A stretch of 64,000 bases of DNA from Riptortus pedestris (taxonomy: Eukaryota > Arthropoda > Insecta > Hemiptera > Alydidae): assembly GCA_019009955.1 (NCBI GenBank), contig CM032230.1, positions 6,510,501 to 6,574,500 on the forward strand, in the 5' to 3' direction. The first letter of the stretch is position 1. Every line of letters starts with the position of its first letter. The notes under the pieces are model-generated. The model searched no databases, was not told the origin of the DNA, and saw only the letters and a program-made list of their open reading frames with translations. Shown here in pieces: positions 36,815-47,937 of this stretch. The position numbers and the translations under genes are program-made.

Positions 36815-37080
36815 ACCGGGGGGGGGCAAGAGGGGAATTCAAAATTGCACAAATATCTCTGTTATAATGAGTTGGGTCGTAAAATGTTGTAGAACCAATC
36901 TTGTTAAACTATTGATGGCCTACAATTGTTGTTCTATGCATTTTTTGTAATTCAAGTATTAAGTGTGTTATTTATTCTTCCATGTTTTCAGGCGTTTAGT
37001 CTCCGCCCCTTCTACTCATCGTTTATTTTTTTTACATAGAATTAGAGAATTTTTGGAGAGATGAGATCACAAGTGTGTTA
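36815..37080 (-). mobile_element. Hel-A body fragment (minus)
   Basis: 'aaatatctctgttataatga', 'ttttcaggcgtttagtctcc' and 'ggagagatgagatcacaagt' are reverse-strand Hel-A long-form motifs. It directly precedes a plus-strand full copy. Confidence 0.65.
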
Positions 37081-37085
37081 TAAAA

Positions 37086-37557
37086 AAAGTCCGTCACGCA
37101 GGGGCTGCGTAAACTAAGCAGATTTCCCACGTGAAGTTACACAGTAGATAAATCTGCACAATAACAACTGTTGTAAAACCTATTCAAGAAGGACGAGTAG
37201 TTATGGAAACAGACACCAGAGCTCTCGGCGGAACGTCCCGAACATAGCCGACCCCTGCCGATCATACACAGAATACAAATGCAAATATCTCGGTTAATAT
37301 TCAAGATAGAGAATAAATGCATAGAACAATATTTAGAGTAAATTTAATTTGCAATAAGATTGGTTCAATACGATTTTTTGATCCAACGCATAATAACGGA
37401 GATATTTGAATTTTCAAAAATCCCCCTCTAAACCCCCCCCCCTCCTACTGGTCCAATTTCAGCCATTAACGAACTTGAACTTTCTTTTTACATAAAACGA
37501 TTAAATTCCGAGTTTGGTAACGATCAAACAAAAATTGCGACCGCTAGAGCGTTAACA

Positions 37558-37623
<66 letters not shown>

Positions 37624-37765
37624 ATATATATATAATATATAATTTTGAACGGTCCTCATTTTCGTCATCTCCTGGGTAGGATCGATGGACATTTGAAGAA
37701 ATTTTTCGAAACTCGCGTCATGAGTACGACCTCAATAGCTGATTTCCCTTAAGGGAGATCTGCTA
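37086..37765 (+). mobile_element. Hel-A element, full length (reference copy)
   Basis: The 5' end is AAGTCCGTCACGCAGGGGCT, GCGTAAACTAAGCAGATTTC, CCACGTG. Next come 'gcaaatatctcggttaatat', 'gatccaacgcataataacgg', 'gaacttgaactttc' and 'gtttggtaacgatcaaacaa'. Then follow the AGAGCG remnant of the palindrome, a TA tract (37560-37625), 'gaacggtcctcattttcgtc', 'tagctgatttcccttaaggg' and AGATCTGCTAA. Terminal features fit a Helentron-type non-autonomous element: asymmetric terminal inverted repeats AGCAGATTTCCC / GGGA(A)ATCTGCT, a 3' hairpin and an internal microsatellite. No target-site duplication is obvious, as expected for that class. Confidence 0.9.
37560..37640. repeat. (TA)n microsatellite inside Hel-A
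   Basis: More than 60 bp of AT repeats with interruptions at the right side. Confidence 0.95.
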
Positions 37766-37774
37766 ACAAGTCGA

Positions 37775-38020
37775 AAATCTGCTTAGTTTGCGCAGCCCCT
37801 GAGTGGCGGTCGTTTCCTAGTTATATTCTCAGCAAACCCCCACACCCTACTCATAGTGCCTGAATAGCTAAACTCTCACTGAACGTTTCCATCTCTGTCT
37901 ACATATGCGTGTTATTTTGAGATAAATAGAAGTGAGATTGTGATTTGGCATTATCAACTCGTCATGTGCCGGCTAGTGGGAAACTGCTTAGTTTGCGCAG
38001 CCCTTTGCGTGCCATACTGT
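37775..38020 (-). mobile_element. Two Hel-A 5' termini in tandem
   Basis: AAATCTGCTTAGTTTGCGCA, then GCCCCTGAG, at 37780-37808, and GGGAAACTGCTTAGTTTGCG, CAGCCC, at 37978-38003. Only about 200 bp separate them, so at least one copy is heavily truncated. Confidence 0.7.
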
Positions 38021-38710
38021 TTAATTTATTTACTAAACAAAGTAGAGAATGCGCATAAATTTTTCAGATTTATTAGCAATCATATCAGATATCTTGGCTT
38101 TATTTGAACTAGTCCCTCATCATTTTCTAGGATATTTGAATACAATCTTTGAAAATCTCTACGTGATTGCATATGGGTGTTCGACCGCCTAAATGCATTG
38201 AGAATGACCAACAATATGGTCCGCTATGATTGATTCAGGTCGGTGATCTGGAGTAGCAATTGCTGACAAGGTAAAGGCAACAGTTGAACCGGTTGGCTAG
38301 AACAAAGAACTATAATGGGAAAAGCTACCAACCAAACAGTCCCAAGAACCAATCTACTGGAAAATCTTTTTCTTTTTACTTTCCTCTAGTCTTTACTTAC
38401 TTTTTTTTAGTAAAGCTCGATTTTATTTCTTTTTTTTCCTTTTAAAGTGAAAGACACATTATTTACTAAAATTACTTAATTTCAATAAATACTGTGAACA
38501 ACAAAGGAGCGAAAAATAGTCTCAACATGTCCAATAGTCTGTAAAATACATTCGGTTTCAACTTTGGTCAGTAGGCACTGATGATGGAGCTTGCTCTTTG
38601 AAAGAGCAGTTTGTATAAGACATATTTGTAAAGGATAGAGTTGGAAAGTAGTTCTGGCTGTTAGTTACATTTTTAATTTCCCAATGACATGTTAAGTAGT
38701 TGATTTAAGC
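38021..38710. other. Anonymous DNA
   Basis: No gene or recognised repeat. Confidence 0.45.
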
Positions 38711-38712
38711 AA

Positions 38713-39255
38713 AAAGCCCGTCAGGCAGGGGCTGCGTAAACTAAGCAGATTCCCCACGTGAAGTTTTACAATTGAGAAATTCCACGAGAGCCAAGCAGTT
38801 AAGGAAACGGCCGAACTAGAAAGGCACTCGTCCGTTAGCCGACCAGATTTAATAAAACTTCAAATATCTCGGTTAATATTCAAGATAGAGAATAAATGTA
38901 TATAACGATATTTATAGTAAATTTAATTTGCAATAAGATTGATTCTGTACAATGTTTCGATCCGACGTATAGTAACGGAGATATTTTTTTATTTTCGAAT
39001 ATCCTCTTCTCTAAATCCCCTCCCTCCCACTGGTCCGATTTCAGTCATTAACGGACTTGATCTTTCTTTTTACATAAAACGACTAAATATCAAGTTTGGT
39101 AACGATCAAACAAAATTGCGACCTACAGAGCGATAACAGACAATATAAATATATATATACAGTTTTGAACGGACCTCATTTTCGTCATCTACTAGGTAGG
39201 ATCGATGGACATTTGAAGAAAAATTTCAAAAATTCCTTTAAGGGAAATCTGCTAA
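38713..39255 (+). mobile_element. Hel-A element, full length (short form)
   Basis: 5' AAGCCCGTCAGGCAGGGGCT, GCGTAAACTAAGCAG. It has a complete body and only a short TA tract. The 3' end is CCTTTAAGGGAAATCTGCTA, A. The inner half of the usual 3' hairpin ('gatttccc') has been lost, which makes this one of the shortest complete copies (543 bp). Confidence 0.85.
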
Positions 39256-39257
39256 AA

Positions 39258-39412
39258 ATTAACTAATAATTAGTAGTTGACAATCAACAACTACTTTTTG
39301 TAACTACATTATAAATAGTTAGTTTTCCTAACTACCAACTACTAATTAAAATAAATAGTCAATATTTTCAACTTAAAACTACTAGTTGGTAGTCAACTGA
39401 AAAAATAGTAAG
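39258..39412. repeat. Cluster of inverted AGTAGTTG/CAACTACT motifs
   Basis: TAATTAGTAGTTG (about 39265) is reverse-complemented by CAACTACTAATTA (about 39340). CTACCAACTA and TAGTTGGTAG form a second pair. The palindromic stretch lies between a Hel-A 3' end and the next Hel-A copy. It could be a small fold-back element, but no target duplication was found. Confidence 0.5.
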
Positions 39413-39668
39413 CTAAAAAGGTCATCTGATTTCTGGCATTTAAATCATGAAAATTGGTTATAAATACCATCCCCCTCTCCTTTCCAAATGATTGCAACAC
39501 CCAATAAGACTGACTCTGAAATATCACGCTTTTACAATTTTCAGTAAGTTTGCTTATATAACATTTCTTGTTCCGAATCATAATAACGGAGTTATTTGAT
39601 ACTTTTTCTTACATTTTTCCAAGTCTACCCGTCCAGATTTCAGCAATTACCGGACTTGATCTTTAGTT

Positions 39669-39793
39669 TTAGCAAATTTCCCTGAAGGGAAATCAGCTAT
39701 TGAGGTTGTACTCATCATGAAATTTTCGAATTTTTTCTTCAAATGTCCATTGATCCTACGAGAGGACTTGACGAAAATGAGGTCCGTCCAAAA

Positions 39794-39829
<36 letters not shown>

Positions 39830-40578
39830 CTGTTACCGCTCTAGCGGTCGCAATTATTATTTAATCGTTACCAAACTCGATATTTAGTCGTGTTATGTAA
39901 AAAGAAAGATCATGTTCGTTAACGGCTGAAATCGGTCCAGGGGGAGGGGGAGTTTAGAGGAGGAGAATTTTGAAAATTCGAAATATCTCCGTTACTATAC
40001 CTCGGATCGAAAAATTGTACAGAATCAATCTTATTGAAAATTAAATGGACTGTAAATAGTGTTATATACATTTATTCTTTATCTTGAATATTAACCGAGA
40101 TAATTACATTTTTCAGTTTTTAGCCTTCGCTAAACCCCCACTTCTACTAATGTTACATAAACAAAGCTCTGTTATATAATAAAAGATATTAATTGAAGCC
40201 TAAATACCAAATATTGTTTTCATTCAACTTTTACTTTGTGAGATATATGAAATACGTTCTGTTGACCCCTCCCCCTTCTTTTGTTTTTAGATTACTAAAA
40301 TTTGAGTGATTGAGATAAAACTGATTCTGATTCATTACAAATTACACCACTAGTTTTAGAAACTTGTTTTCAATGAAATTAATGTTATATTCAGATATAT
40401 TTCATTAATTGATTGTCTATTGATGTGCTACGAGGCTGACTTGCCTGTTTGTTTACAATTCAGCCTTGTACATTTACTGAGCATTCACAGTAGTGTTACC
40501 AGTATGTATATTTATCTATTGTAAGCCTTTGCGTGGGAAATCTGCTTAGTTTACGCAGCCCCTGCGTGACGGACTTTT
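39669..40578 (-). mobile_element. Hel-A element, full length (long form)
   Basis: Minus-strand 5' end at 40578-40535 (AAAGTCCGTCACGCAGGGGC). An extra block of about 350 bp (40130-40520) is absent from the short-form copies. The ACCGCT/AGCGGT palindrome is at 39835-39848 and the TA tract at 39796-39826. The 3' hairpin GGGAAATTTGCTAA ends at 39669. Confidence 0.85.
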
Positions 40579-40611
40579 ATTTATAATGTTTGAATAAATC
40601 TAAATCTACAC

Positions 40612-40750
40612 CTGGGCAATAGGAATGTATTTAGTGAGGAACTCATTAAATAAAACCCTTAGTTCCACCCTGACTAGAAATGGGTGGTCTCCATCAGATA
40701 ACACGTCCCAATCAGCCACAGTAGCGCAAAGTGTACGTTAATAAAAACAT
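40612..40750 (+). mobile_element. SINE-L core and tail
   Basis: 'cctgggcaataggaatgtat', 'ggaactcattaaataaaacc' and 'ccgattagcc'-like motifs ending 'agtgtacgttaataaaaa'. The head is missing. The fragment follows a Hel-A 5' end. Confidence 0.8.
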
Positions 40751-41690
40751 TAACGTTTCCAAATGAACTATAGCCGATCCATCCAAAAATGATTTAGATG
40801 AAATCACAATTGTAATAGTAAGTGTGCAAGTATTTTTAAGTCTCAAAAAATAAGATGGCTCATACACAATTCCTTCCATAGATACTTGACTGTAGAATGA
40901 GAAATGCCGTCATTGGTAGAGGTACAAATAAACAACAGATCGGCTAACGACTTTTGATGACGACAAAGATCGTTAGAGAGATGGCAGCACTAGAGATTTA
41001 CAATGGAGGGTAACTGCTATGAGGAAGGTTGATAACCTTCTCTTCAATTAGCCATCGTGCTCGGCACATTTGTCCAGTATCCATTCAGCAGCAGCTTTCT
41101 ACAGCTACAATCAGCTCCTCAAGGTTCTATCTCCGACCGTTCCAATGCTCTTTCCTCTAATCGTTTCGCCAGCTGTCAAGATAAAAACATCGTCCAATGG
41201 CTTTTAGCCCCTGAAGAGTTGGTAAAAGACGCGTGAAACATATTAGGCAGTAATAAAGACAACCAGTTTTGAAGATATATCTCCTGAGGAGCTAAAGGAA
41301 TCCGAAGAATAGGAAAAATATGACTCCAGACCAAAGCAGGAGCTGCGCTAATTAAGCACATTTCTCTCTTGCTAGTATAACGCATTACCGATCATATTTC
41401 ACCATATACTCTAAGTAAAAATGAAAAATACGTCATTAAAGAATTAAGTGAGACTGCTGACCGACGAGTTGCTGACTACACAGCTAAATCATCAATCACA
41501 CGACATTAAAAAAATAAAAAGTAAATGTTGATGAAACAAATAAAAAAAAATCCAGAAATAAATATATAAAAAGAAAAATTAATAATAATTTAAATCTATA
41601 AATAAATGAGATGGTTGATTATTACTAACCAATGGCAATGGATGGTTATGATAATGGATTGAGTTAGCCGGGTCTACGTCTTCAATCCCA
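40751..41690. other. Anonymous DNA
   Basis: A GC-moderate part at 40910-41370 has one 69-codon minus-strand frame (41176-41385) ending in a degraded Hel-A 5'-like motif. No gene is called. Confidence 0.4.
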
Positions 41691-41929
41691 CAAAAACACA
41701 GTTTTTAAATTCCGAGCCTCCCCCTTCTCCTATTCGAGTTCTGATTTCAGCCATTAACGAATATGAACATTACTGCTAAATGAAATGGTTAAATCTAGAG
41801 TATATATAATTAAATTAGGTTACGAAAAATACCTTGTTGTATCAAGAGTAGAAAATCTTTATTGATGACGTAATCGCGCTATGTATTTCCATATATCTCA
41901 CACAGAAGTTCAAAGAAGACAATATCTGG

Positions 41930-42294
41930 TAGTTAAGCTTCAAATAAATTGATTTATGATATAAAACCGTTTATTCTTAATATAACACGAGTAGTAGCGG
42001 GATTTTACTGAATGCATAGACCTAAAACAATACCAATATCCGGGCTAATAATTGAGATAGCAAAACAATATATTTAACAATATTCATAGGACATTTGCAA
42101 TAAGATTGAATCCATACAATTTTTCGATCCGAATTATAAAGGAGGTACATGGAATTTTCGAAATCCCCCTCTCACTGGTCCGATTTCAGCCATTAAAGAA
42201 CTTGATCTTCGCTTTTACAAAAAATGTTTATTTATTTATTCAGGAGCCACCAATAACTAGGCGGTTTGGCTCAATGTTTAGGAATGTAAAAGAA

Positions 42295-42298
<4 letters not shown>
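41930..42298 (+). mobile_element. Hel-A body fragment (plus) joined head-on to a minus copy
   Basis: 'tttgcaataagattga', 'gatttcagccattaaagaac' and 'cttgatcttcgcttttac' are Hel-A body motifs running to the TA tract at 42299. To the right of that tract the sequence continues in the opposite orientation. Confidence 0.7.

Positions 42299-42331
<33 letters not shown>
42299..42331. repeat. (TA)n microsatellite at an inverted Hel-A junction
   Basis: About 33 bp of TA repeats joining a plus-strand and a minus-strand Hel-A piece. Confidence 0.9.
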
Positions 42332-42333
<2 letters not shown>

Positions 42334-42645
42334 GTATTTGTCTGTTAACGCTCTTGCGGTCGCAATTTTTTTTTATCGTTTCAATCTCGATATTTAAACG
42401 TTTTATGAAAAAATAAAGATCAAGTTCGTAAATGGCTGAAATCGGACTAGTGATGGAGGTGGAGTTTAGACAGAGGAATTTTGAAAATTCGTATTATCTC
42501 CGTTATTATACGTCGGATCGAAAAAGTATTAAGTGTTATTCGTACTGTCTTGTTTTCTGCCTACAGACAAGATCAAAAAGTTGTTATATTTGGACGTGGG
42601 AAATCTGCTTAGTTTACGCAGCCCTTGCATGACGGACTTTTTATA
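42332..42645 (-). mobile_element. Hel-A 5' half (minus)
   Basis: 'tatttgtctgttaacgctct', 'caagttcgtaaatggctgaa' and a well-preserved 5' end: GTGGGAAATCTGCTTAGTTT, ACGCAGCCCTTGCATGACGG. Confidence 0.85.
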
Positions 42646-43041
42646 AACACTTTGGTGTTTATCGTCAAAAATACACCGACGGATTCCGATGATTTTAAAT
42701 TCCAAGTTTTTGCCGTCAAAGCTCATACTCATTATGCACATCAGGTTGTATAAACCTATCTCCAAGCCCAAATCACGAACATCATTATCGCATTTACATT
42801 CCATTACTAATGCAACTTGCCGTTCATTCGCTTTGAGAGGAGTTTTCCTAATCGCTTATCTGTGTTTGGAGGAGATTCAGATAAAGAAGAAGCCCATCCT
42901 TATCTGTGGAAAGTGTGTCAAGCAAAGTCGTATCTCACAGTTTGATGTGAAAGCCAAGCTCTCCGTTATACTTGTCAATAAATATAAAAATTTCACTCCC
43001 AATCAGGTTCAAGCTTATTCTCGGTTTTATTTAGTAAATAA
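42646..43041. other. Unique 396-bp island between facing Hel-A 5' ends
   Basis: Hel-A 5' termini face each other at 42645 and 43042. The island contains an open plus-strand frame (42689-43090, 133 codons) whose last codons are Hel-A 5'-end sequence, and an overlapping minus-strand frame. The island product has a basic stretch (EEIQIKKKP) and a Cys-x-x-Cys (ICGKC) but no recognised family. It may be chance or a gene remnant. Confidence 0.3.
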
Positions 43042-43996
43042 AAAGTCCGTCACGCAGGGGCTGCGTAAACTAAGCAGATTTCCCTCGTGAAGTTTAGTAA
43101 TAGATAAATATACATACTGGTAACACAACAACACCGTGAATAAATACAAACGGAAATAAGAAATGTTTCATCCAATTTCAATAACCTGCCGACAGGAAGC
43201 GTTAGGTTAGAAATGTAAAGAAACGGCTCTGCCCGCCTCACACCGGAAAGAAAAACAATTACTGAAATATTTTAGAATATAACATATTAATTTTATTGAG
43301 AACTATTCACTATATGTAGAACTGTTATTTATAATGAGTCAGAATAATTGTTATCTCAATCAATCAAATTTTTGTAGTCCAAAACCTTAAGACAGGGGGG
43401 GGGGGAGTCACCAGGACATATTTGCATGTTTCTCCATTAATAAAGGTCTCTTGAATACAATTTTTGGTATTTAAACTTGGAATAATGTGATTTATTATGA
43501 AGCAGAGTATTGTGTATAAAACATGAGTAGAAGTGGCGGTTTGCTGAAAACTGAAAAATGCAAATATCTCGGCTAATATTCAAGATAGAGAATAAATGTA
43601 TATAACAATATTTATAGCAAATTTAATTTGCAATAAGATTTATTCTTTACATTTTTTCGATCTGTATAGTAACGGAGATATTTCGAATTTTCAAAAATCC
43701 TCCCCTCTAAACCCCCCCTCCCACTGGTCCGATCTCAGCCGTTAACGAACTTGATCTTTCCTTTTACATAAAACGACTAAATATCGAGTTTGGTAACGAT
43801 CAAACAAAAATTGCGACCGCTAGAGCGGTAACAGACAAATATATATATAGATAGATAGATAGATATATACAGTTTAGAACGGACCTCATTTTCGTCGTCT
43901 ACTAGGTAGGATCGATGGACATTTGAAGAAAAATTTTGAAAATTCCGTCATGAGTACAACCTCAATAGCTGATTTCCCTTAATGTAAATCTGCTAA
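43042..43996 (+). mobile_element. Hel-A element, full length (long form)
   Basis: 5' AAAGTCCGTCACGCAGGGGC, 3' TTAATGTAAATCTGCTAA. The perfect palindrome ACCGCTAGAGCGGT is at 43816-43829 next to a TA/GATA tract. It carries the long-form block with 'gaataaatacaaacgg' and a G-run near 43397. Confidence 0.9.
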
Positions 43997-44002
43997 TAAA
44001 TG

Positions 44003-44350
44003 TTCGCCACGCTAGAGCTGCAAAAACTAAGTAGATTCTCACTAGCTAGCACATGACGAATTGATCATCTCAACTCGCCATCTGTTTCTCTATTTTCTAT
44101 GAGTAAGATTTGTTTACTGAAAACCGAGAACTAAAAAAATCGAATATCTCGGTTAATCATCAAGATAGATAAAATATACCTATAACAACATTTATATAAT
44201 ATTTAATTTGCAATAAGTTTGTTCTATGCACTTTTTCGATCAAAGGACGAACTTGATATTTATTTTTACATTAAACGTATAAATATCCAGTTTGGTAACG
44301 TTCAAACAAAAATTACGTCCGCTAGAGTGTTAATAGACAAATATATAATT
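44003..44350 (+). mobile_element. Hel-A 5' end and body, diverged
   Basis: 'ccacgctagagctgcaaaaa', 'ctaagtagattctc', 'tcgaatatctcggttaat' and 'gtttggtaacgttcaaacaa'. It follows the previous copy head-to-tail. The 3' end is lost. Confidence 0.65.
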
Positions 44351-44760
44351 CTATATATTTGCTTAAAAAATAAAAAAAAAACTTGTGAAGCGCTAAACGG
44401 AAGTAGTATAAGACTATGGACGAATGATCACGATCCGACAAAGAGAGGCCTGCCAACTAAGTGTGAAGAGTACAACGAACTGCTTGCATATGGTAATTCT
44501 GCACCATTTTAGGACTATTGTCAATACAATTTCAACTAGTTTTGAATTATTTATTAGCCAACTATTCGAAAGGACGACGAATACAGTTACAAGCTTCTTA
44601 GCATATTTTATTAGCTGCTTCAGCTTTCTCAAAATAAGTAGTTTTAAAAACAGTTTGGACTAGTTCCGGTTCAGAGAGTAAATAGAATATTTTTAAAGCC
44701 AATATTTCGATGCGACAACAATTGGATTCTACAGCTTTCTAAAGAGAGCTGTCACGAGAA
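44351..44760. other. Anonymous DNA
   Basis: Overlapping short frames on both strands (44219-44512, 44414-44632, 44424-44663) have no recognisable product. Confidence 0.4.
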
Positions 44761-44761
44761 G

Positions 44762-46552
44762 CCCTTAAGGGAAATCAGCTATTCAGGTTCTTGTTTATGT
44801 AAAACTAGCTCAGTTACCCGACTTCGCCCGATAATTGATTTGAGGCTGAATGGTGATGGTATTTTTTTGGCAAGGCTTGACTTTGAACACTATTTTGACA
44901 TTTACCCGTCCCAGTGTTTAGGGTTTATACCCGTTGTTGGCATTTGTTAATAATAAACTTAATTTTTTATCTAAGTCTTCACTGTCCTTCATTGTCAATT
45001 TGTCAATTGTCATATTTCCCATCTCCTGTGCATTATGCATAGATTTCAGTTATTAAGGACAAAATATTAACATAGATTTGAATTAATTTTTCCAGGTGAG
45101 GTACCTCATAGTTCAAATTGGTATGAATTGTTGAGCATATCAATATTTCTACACAAATTACTTGCTCCACACAATTGTTCCTGGAGAAACGTATACATAT
45201 ATTAACAGAAGTTAATCTAAATAAAAAGCTTATAATCATGGAAGAATTAATGCTAATTGACATACCCCAATAGGAAACGAAATATCGCTATTTTTAATTT
45301 CAGGCCTCCCTTACAACTCCGACTCCTGCCCATCCCAAGAAATGTTGGTATGGCTTGTTATAATGAAATCGCTAGTGCTAATACACATACCGAGTTTTAT
45401 TTATTTCGGTTGAGTCTTTTGTCCCAAATAAAATTGTTGACTTCCGCTATAGGTTTTAGCGTATATGTCGTTTATAATTCGGTACACGAAAAAAGTGTAT
45501 ATAACAAAAGTTACTCTAAATAACAAAATAAACAACTTTTGTTATGTTCATATTTGCCGAAAATTCAATAGGAAACGAAATGTCGCTATTTTTAATTTCA
45601 GGCTTCGCTTATAACCCCCACTCCTATTCGTCTCAGAGGATATTAATATAGCCTAAAGTCTAAGTTGGGTTAGTAGTAATATACATACCAAGTTTCATAA
45701 AATTCGGTTCAGCAGTTTATGCGTGAAAAGGTAACAAACAAACAAACGTACACGAAAGAAACAAAATGCAGTTATGGTGTCTATGACATGTGAAACGAAA
45801 AGTTATCGTGAAATTTCGAGAAAGAAATCAATGTACAGACAGAGGTTACAATTTTATATATATATATATATAGATTAAAGATCAAGTTTGTAAAGGCTGA
45901 AATCCGAACTGTTGGAAGGGAGGGGAGGGTTAAGAGGTGAATTTCAAAAACTCAAAATATCTCTGTTATTATGCGTCGGATCGAAAAATTGTTCAAAATT
46001 AATCTTATTGCAAATGGGATGCTCCATGAATGTTAACCGAGATATTTCCATGTTTTAGTTTTCGGTCATCAATAAATTCCCACTTCTACTCATGTCATAT
46101 TAACAACAATCTGTTATATCACGAAACACTTCATTCAGAGATTGAATACCAAATATAGTTTTCTTTACTCGGAAATGTTCATTTGATCTATACTATACTC
46201 GATAATTAGCCGCTTCAGTCAACACTGAAGATCATATTTGTTATTGGCTGAAATCGGACATGGAACAGTAGTGGTTTAGAGAGGGTAATTCGTAAAATTC
46301 AAAATATATCCATTATTATGAGTTTAACCCAGTCTTGTTAAACGATTGACGTTCTACAATAGTTTTCTATGTATTATTTTGTAACTAAAGTATTAAGAGA
46401 GTTATTCGTACTTCCTTGTCTTCAGCCATCAGTACCCTCCTCCCTCCATCCCCTACTCATCGGTGATTTTGTAAATAGAAATAGTGAATGAATGTGCCAC
46501 CTTGAGATCAAAGCATGTTATTCAAGCTCATGGAAAAACTGCTTAATTTGTT
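44762..46552 (-). mobile_element. Hel-A copy interrupted by Rep-C copy 2
   Basis: The 3' hairpin 'cccttaagggaaatcagcta' at 44762-44781 and the start of the body lie left. At 44804 Rep-C begins. The Hel-A body resumes at 45875 ('aaagatcaagtttgtaaagg') and runs to a decayed 5' end near 46535-46552. Confidence 0.7.
44804..45873 (+). mobile_element. Rep-C copy 2
   Basis: Head ACTAGCTCAGTTACCCGACT, tail GGTTACAATTTTATATATAT. It carries two copies of the module reading 'aaacgaaat(a/g)tcgctatttt' then 'taatttcaggc' (45275-45305 and 45573-45603) and two 'cactcct'/'gactcctgcc' segments, showing the internal duplication. The frame 45257-45523 is not recognised. Confidence 0.75.
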
Positions 46553-47820
46553 ATTTTTTAAGCATGAAAGTCACTACTTTTTTCTAGTACCTCGGTAACT
46601 TAAATAAGCTTTGGATCAAGACTTAACACAGAAGAAAGTGTACACAATCTGGAGTAAAACCAACACGAAATAGTTCGTGATAGACCAATGGCCAACAGAC
46701 TGGGTCAGAATGTTAAAAGGTCAGTTCTCATGAATCTAATGCCCCAACAACTTCAATGTGTCAGCTTGAAACGGATGAAATGTCAAATAAATTAATTTTA
46801 TCAGATTTACTGTAAGATAAATTATTTGAGAAGGTGTGTGAAAATACCATTTTATACTTGAAAAATAACGTCAAAAGAAACTGATATATTTTAGAATTAA
46901 TATTAGTTTTCTTTGTTTCAATCGATATCTCGGAAAAAGTATAAAACTTACTCCATAAAATATCAGTATATAAAGTAATCATAAAATTGGGATAAACTCC
47001 TTTTTTTTTGTATGTTTTACGATTCATGAGTTTTTTGGAGGAACGATTCAGTATATATGGTTAATTATGATATCTTTTCAGGTTGAAAATCAGCAATGTG
47101 TTAATATGAAGAAAAAATGGTTGGATTTTTATTTATTTGTTTGTTTGGTGTCAAACAATTTGTAGCGATTTGCACCCTTTATCATGCAAACCAAATAGTA
47201 AAACATACTCCAAATTATTGAATATAGTTAATATAAATTCATAGTTGCTGCTGTGCGATAACATTAGTGAAAAGTAAAATATGATCTAATGAAATAAAAA
47301 CTATTAAAACAGAGAAAAAGTATTGTAAGGGCAAAGTCATGAAAACAAAATAGAAAGAGAACATGAATAACTGATAAGATAAAAAAACCTAATGTTTAAT
47401 TCGAAAACGAAACATATTTTATAAAAGTGAATAAAAGTATAATAGTAATAATTTATTATTAATAAAAAAGGATTTATTTAAAAGTTTGTAAAATCTTACA
47501 CAAGCGTTCAGAATTTCACACACACTCACACGTATACGAAAGCACTCACCCACACATATGAATGAACACACAAGTTAGCACAAAATGTAATTTAGCATAT
47601 TTGGATTTTTGTTTTCTCGAGATGTGGAGGTTCAAAAACACTTAACTAATCAATGGCGGAAGCTCAACAAAAGAATGAAAACTTCAAACGTGCCAGTCAG
47701 AAAATGGCGTAAAAATTATATGAGTAAGATAAAACAGATCAGTACATTGCCCTAAATTTTTAGAGCCAAAAATCAATGAGTATATTAACTGGCTTTGCTT
47801 AAAGCATACACTAAGGTTAA
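46553..47820. other. Anonymous very AT-rich DNA
   Basis: An 88-codon minus-strand frame (46761-47027) has AT-driven composition (Lys/Ile/Phe/Ser) and no motif. No gene is called. Confidence 0.45.
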
Positions 47821-47826
47821 TCATGG

Positions 47827-47925
47827 CACGATTTTAGAAAAATACCTTTAAATATTCATCAATCCAACCTAGAAAATGATGAAAATGAGGTCCGTTCTGA
47901 ACCTGTGAATATGTTATGTATATAA
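47827..47925 (-). mobile_element. Hel-A 3' fragment
   Basis: 'aatattcatcaatccaacct' and 'gatgaaaatgaggtccgttc' are the Hel-A 3' block. A SINE-L follows and a Hel-A 5' end lies at 48178-48212, so this may be one copy with a SINE in it. Confidence 0.65.
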
Positions 47926-47937
47926 ATATATATATTG

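Noticed and set aside
37086..37765. Hel-A as a TIR-type MITE
   Set aside because: The AGCAGATTTCCC inverted repeats lie inside the 5' end but at the very 3' end, a 3' hairpin is present and no target-site duplication is seen. A Helentron-type element fits better, though this is not proven.
46761..47027. 88-codon minus-strand frame
   Set aside because: Amino-acid content follows the AT-rich base composition and no motif is visible.
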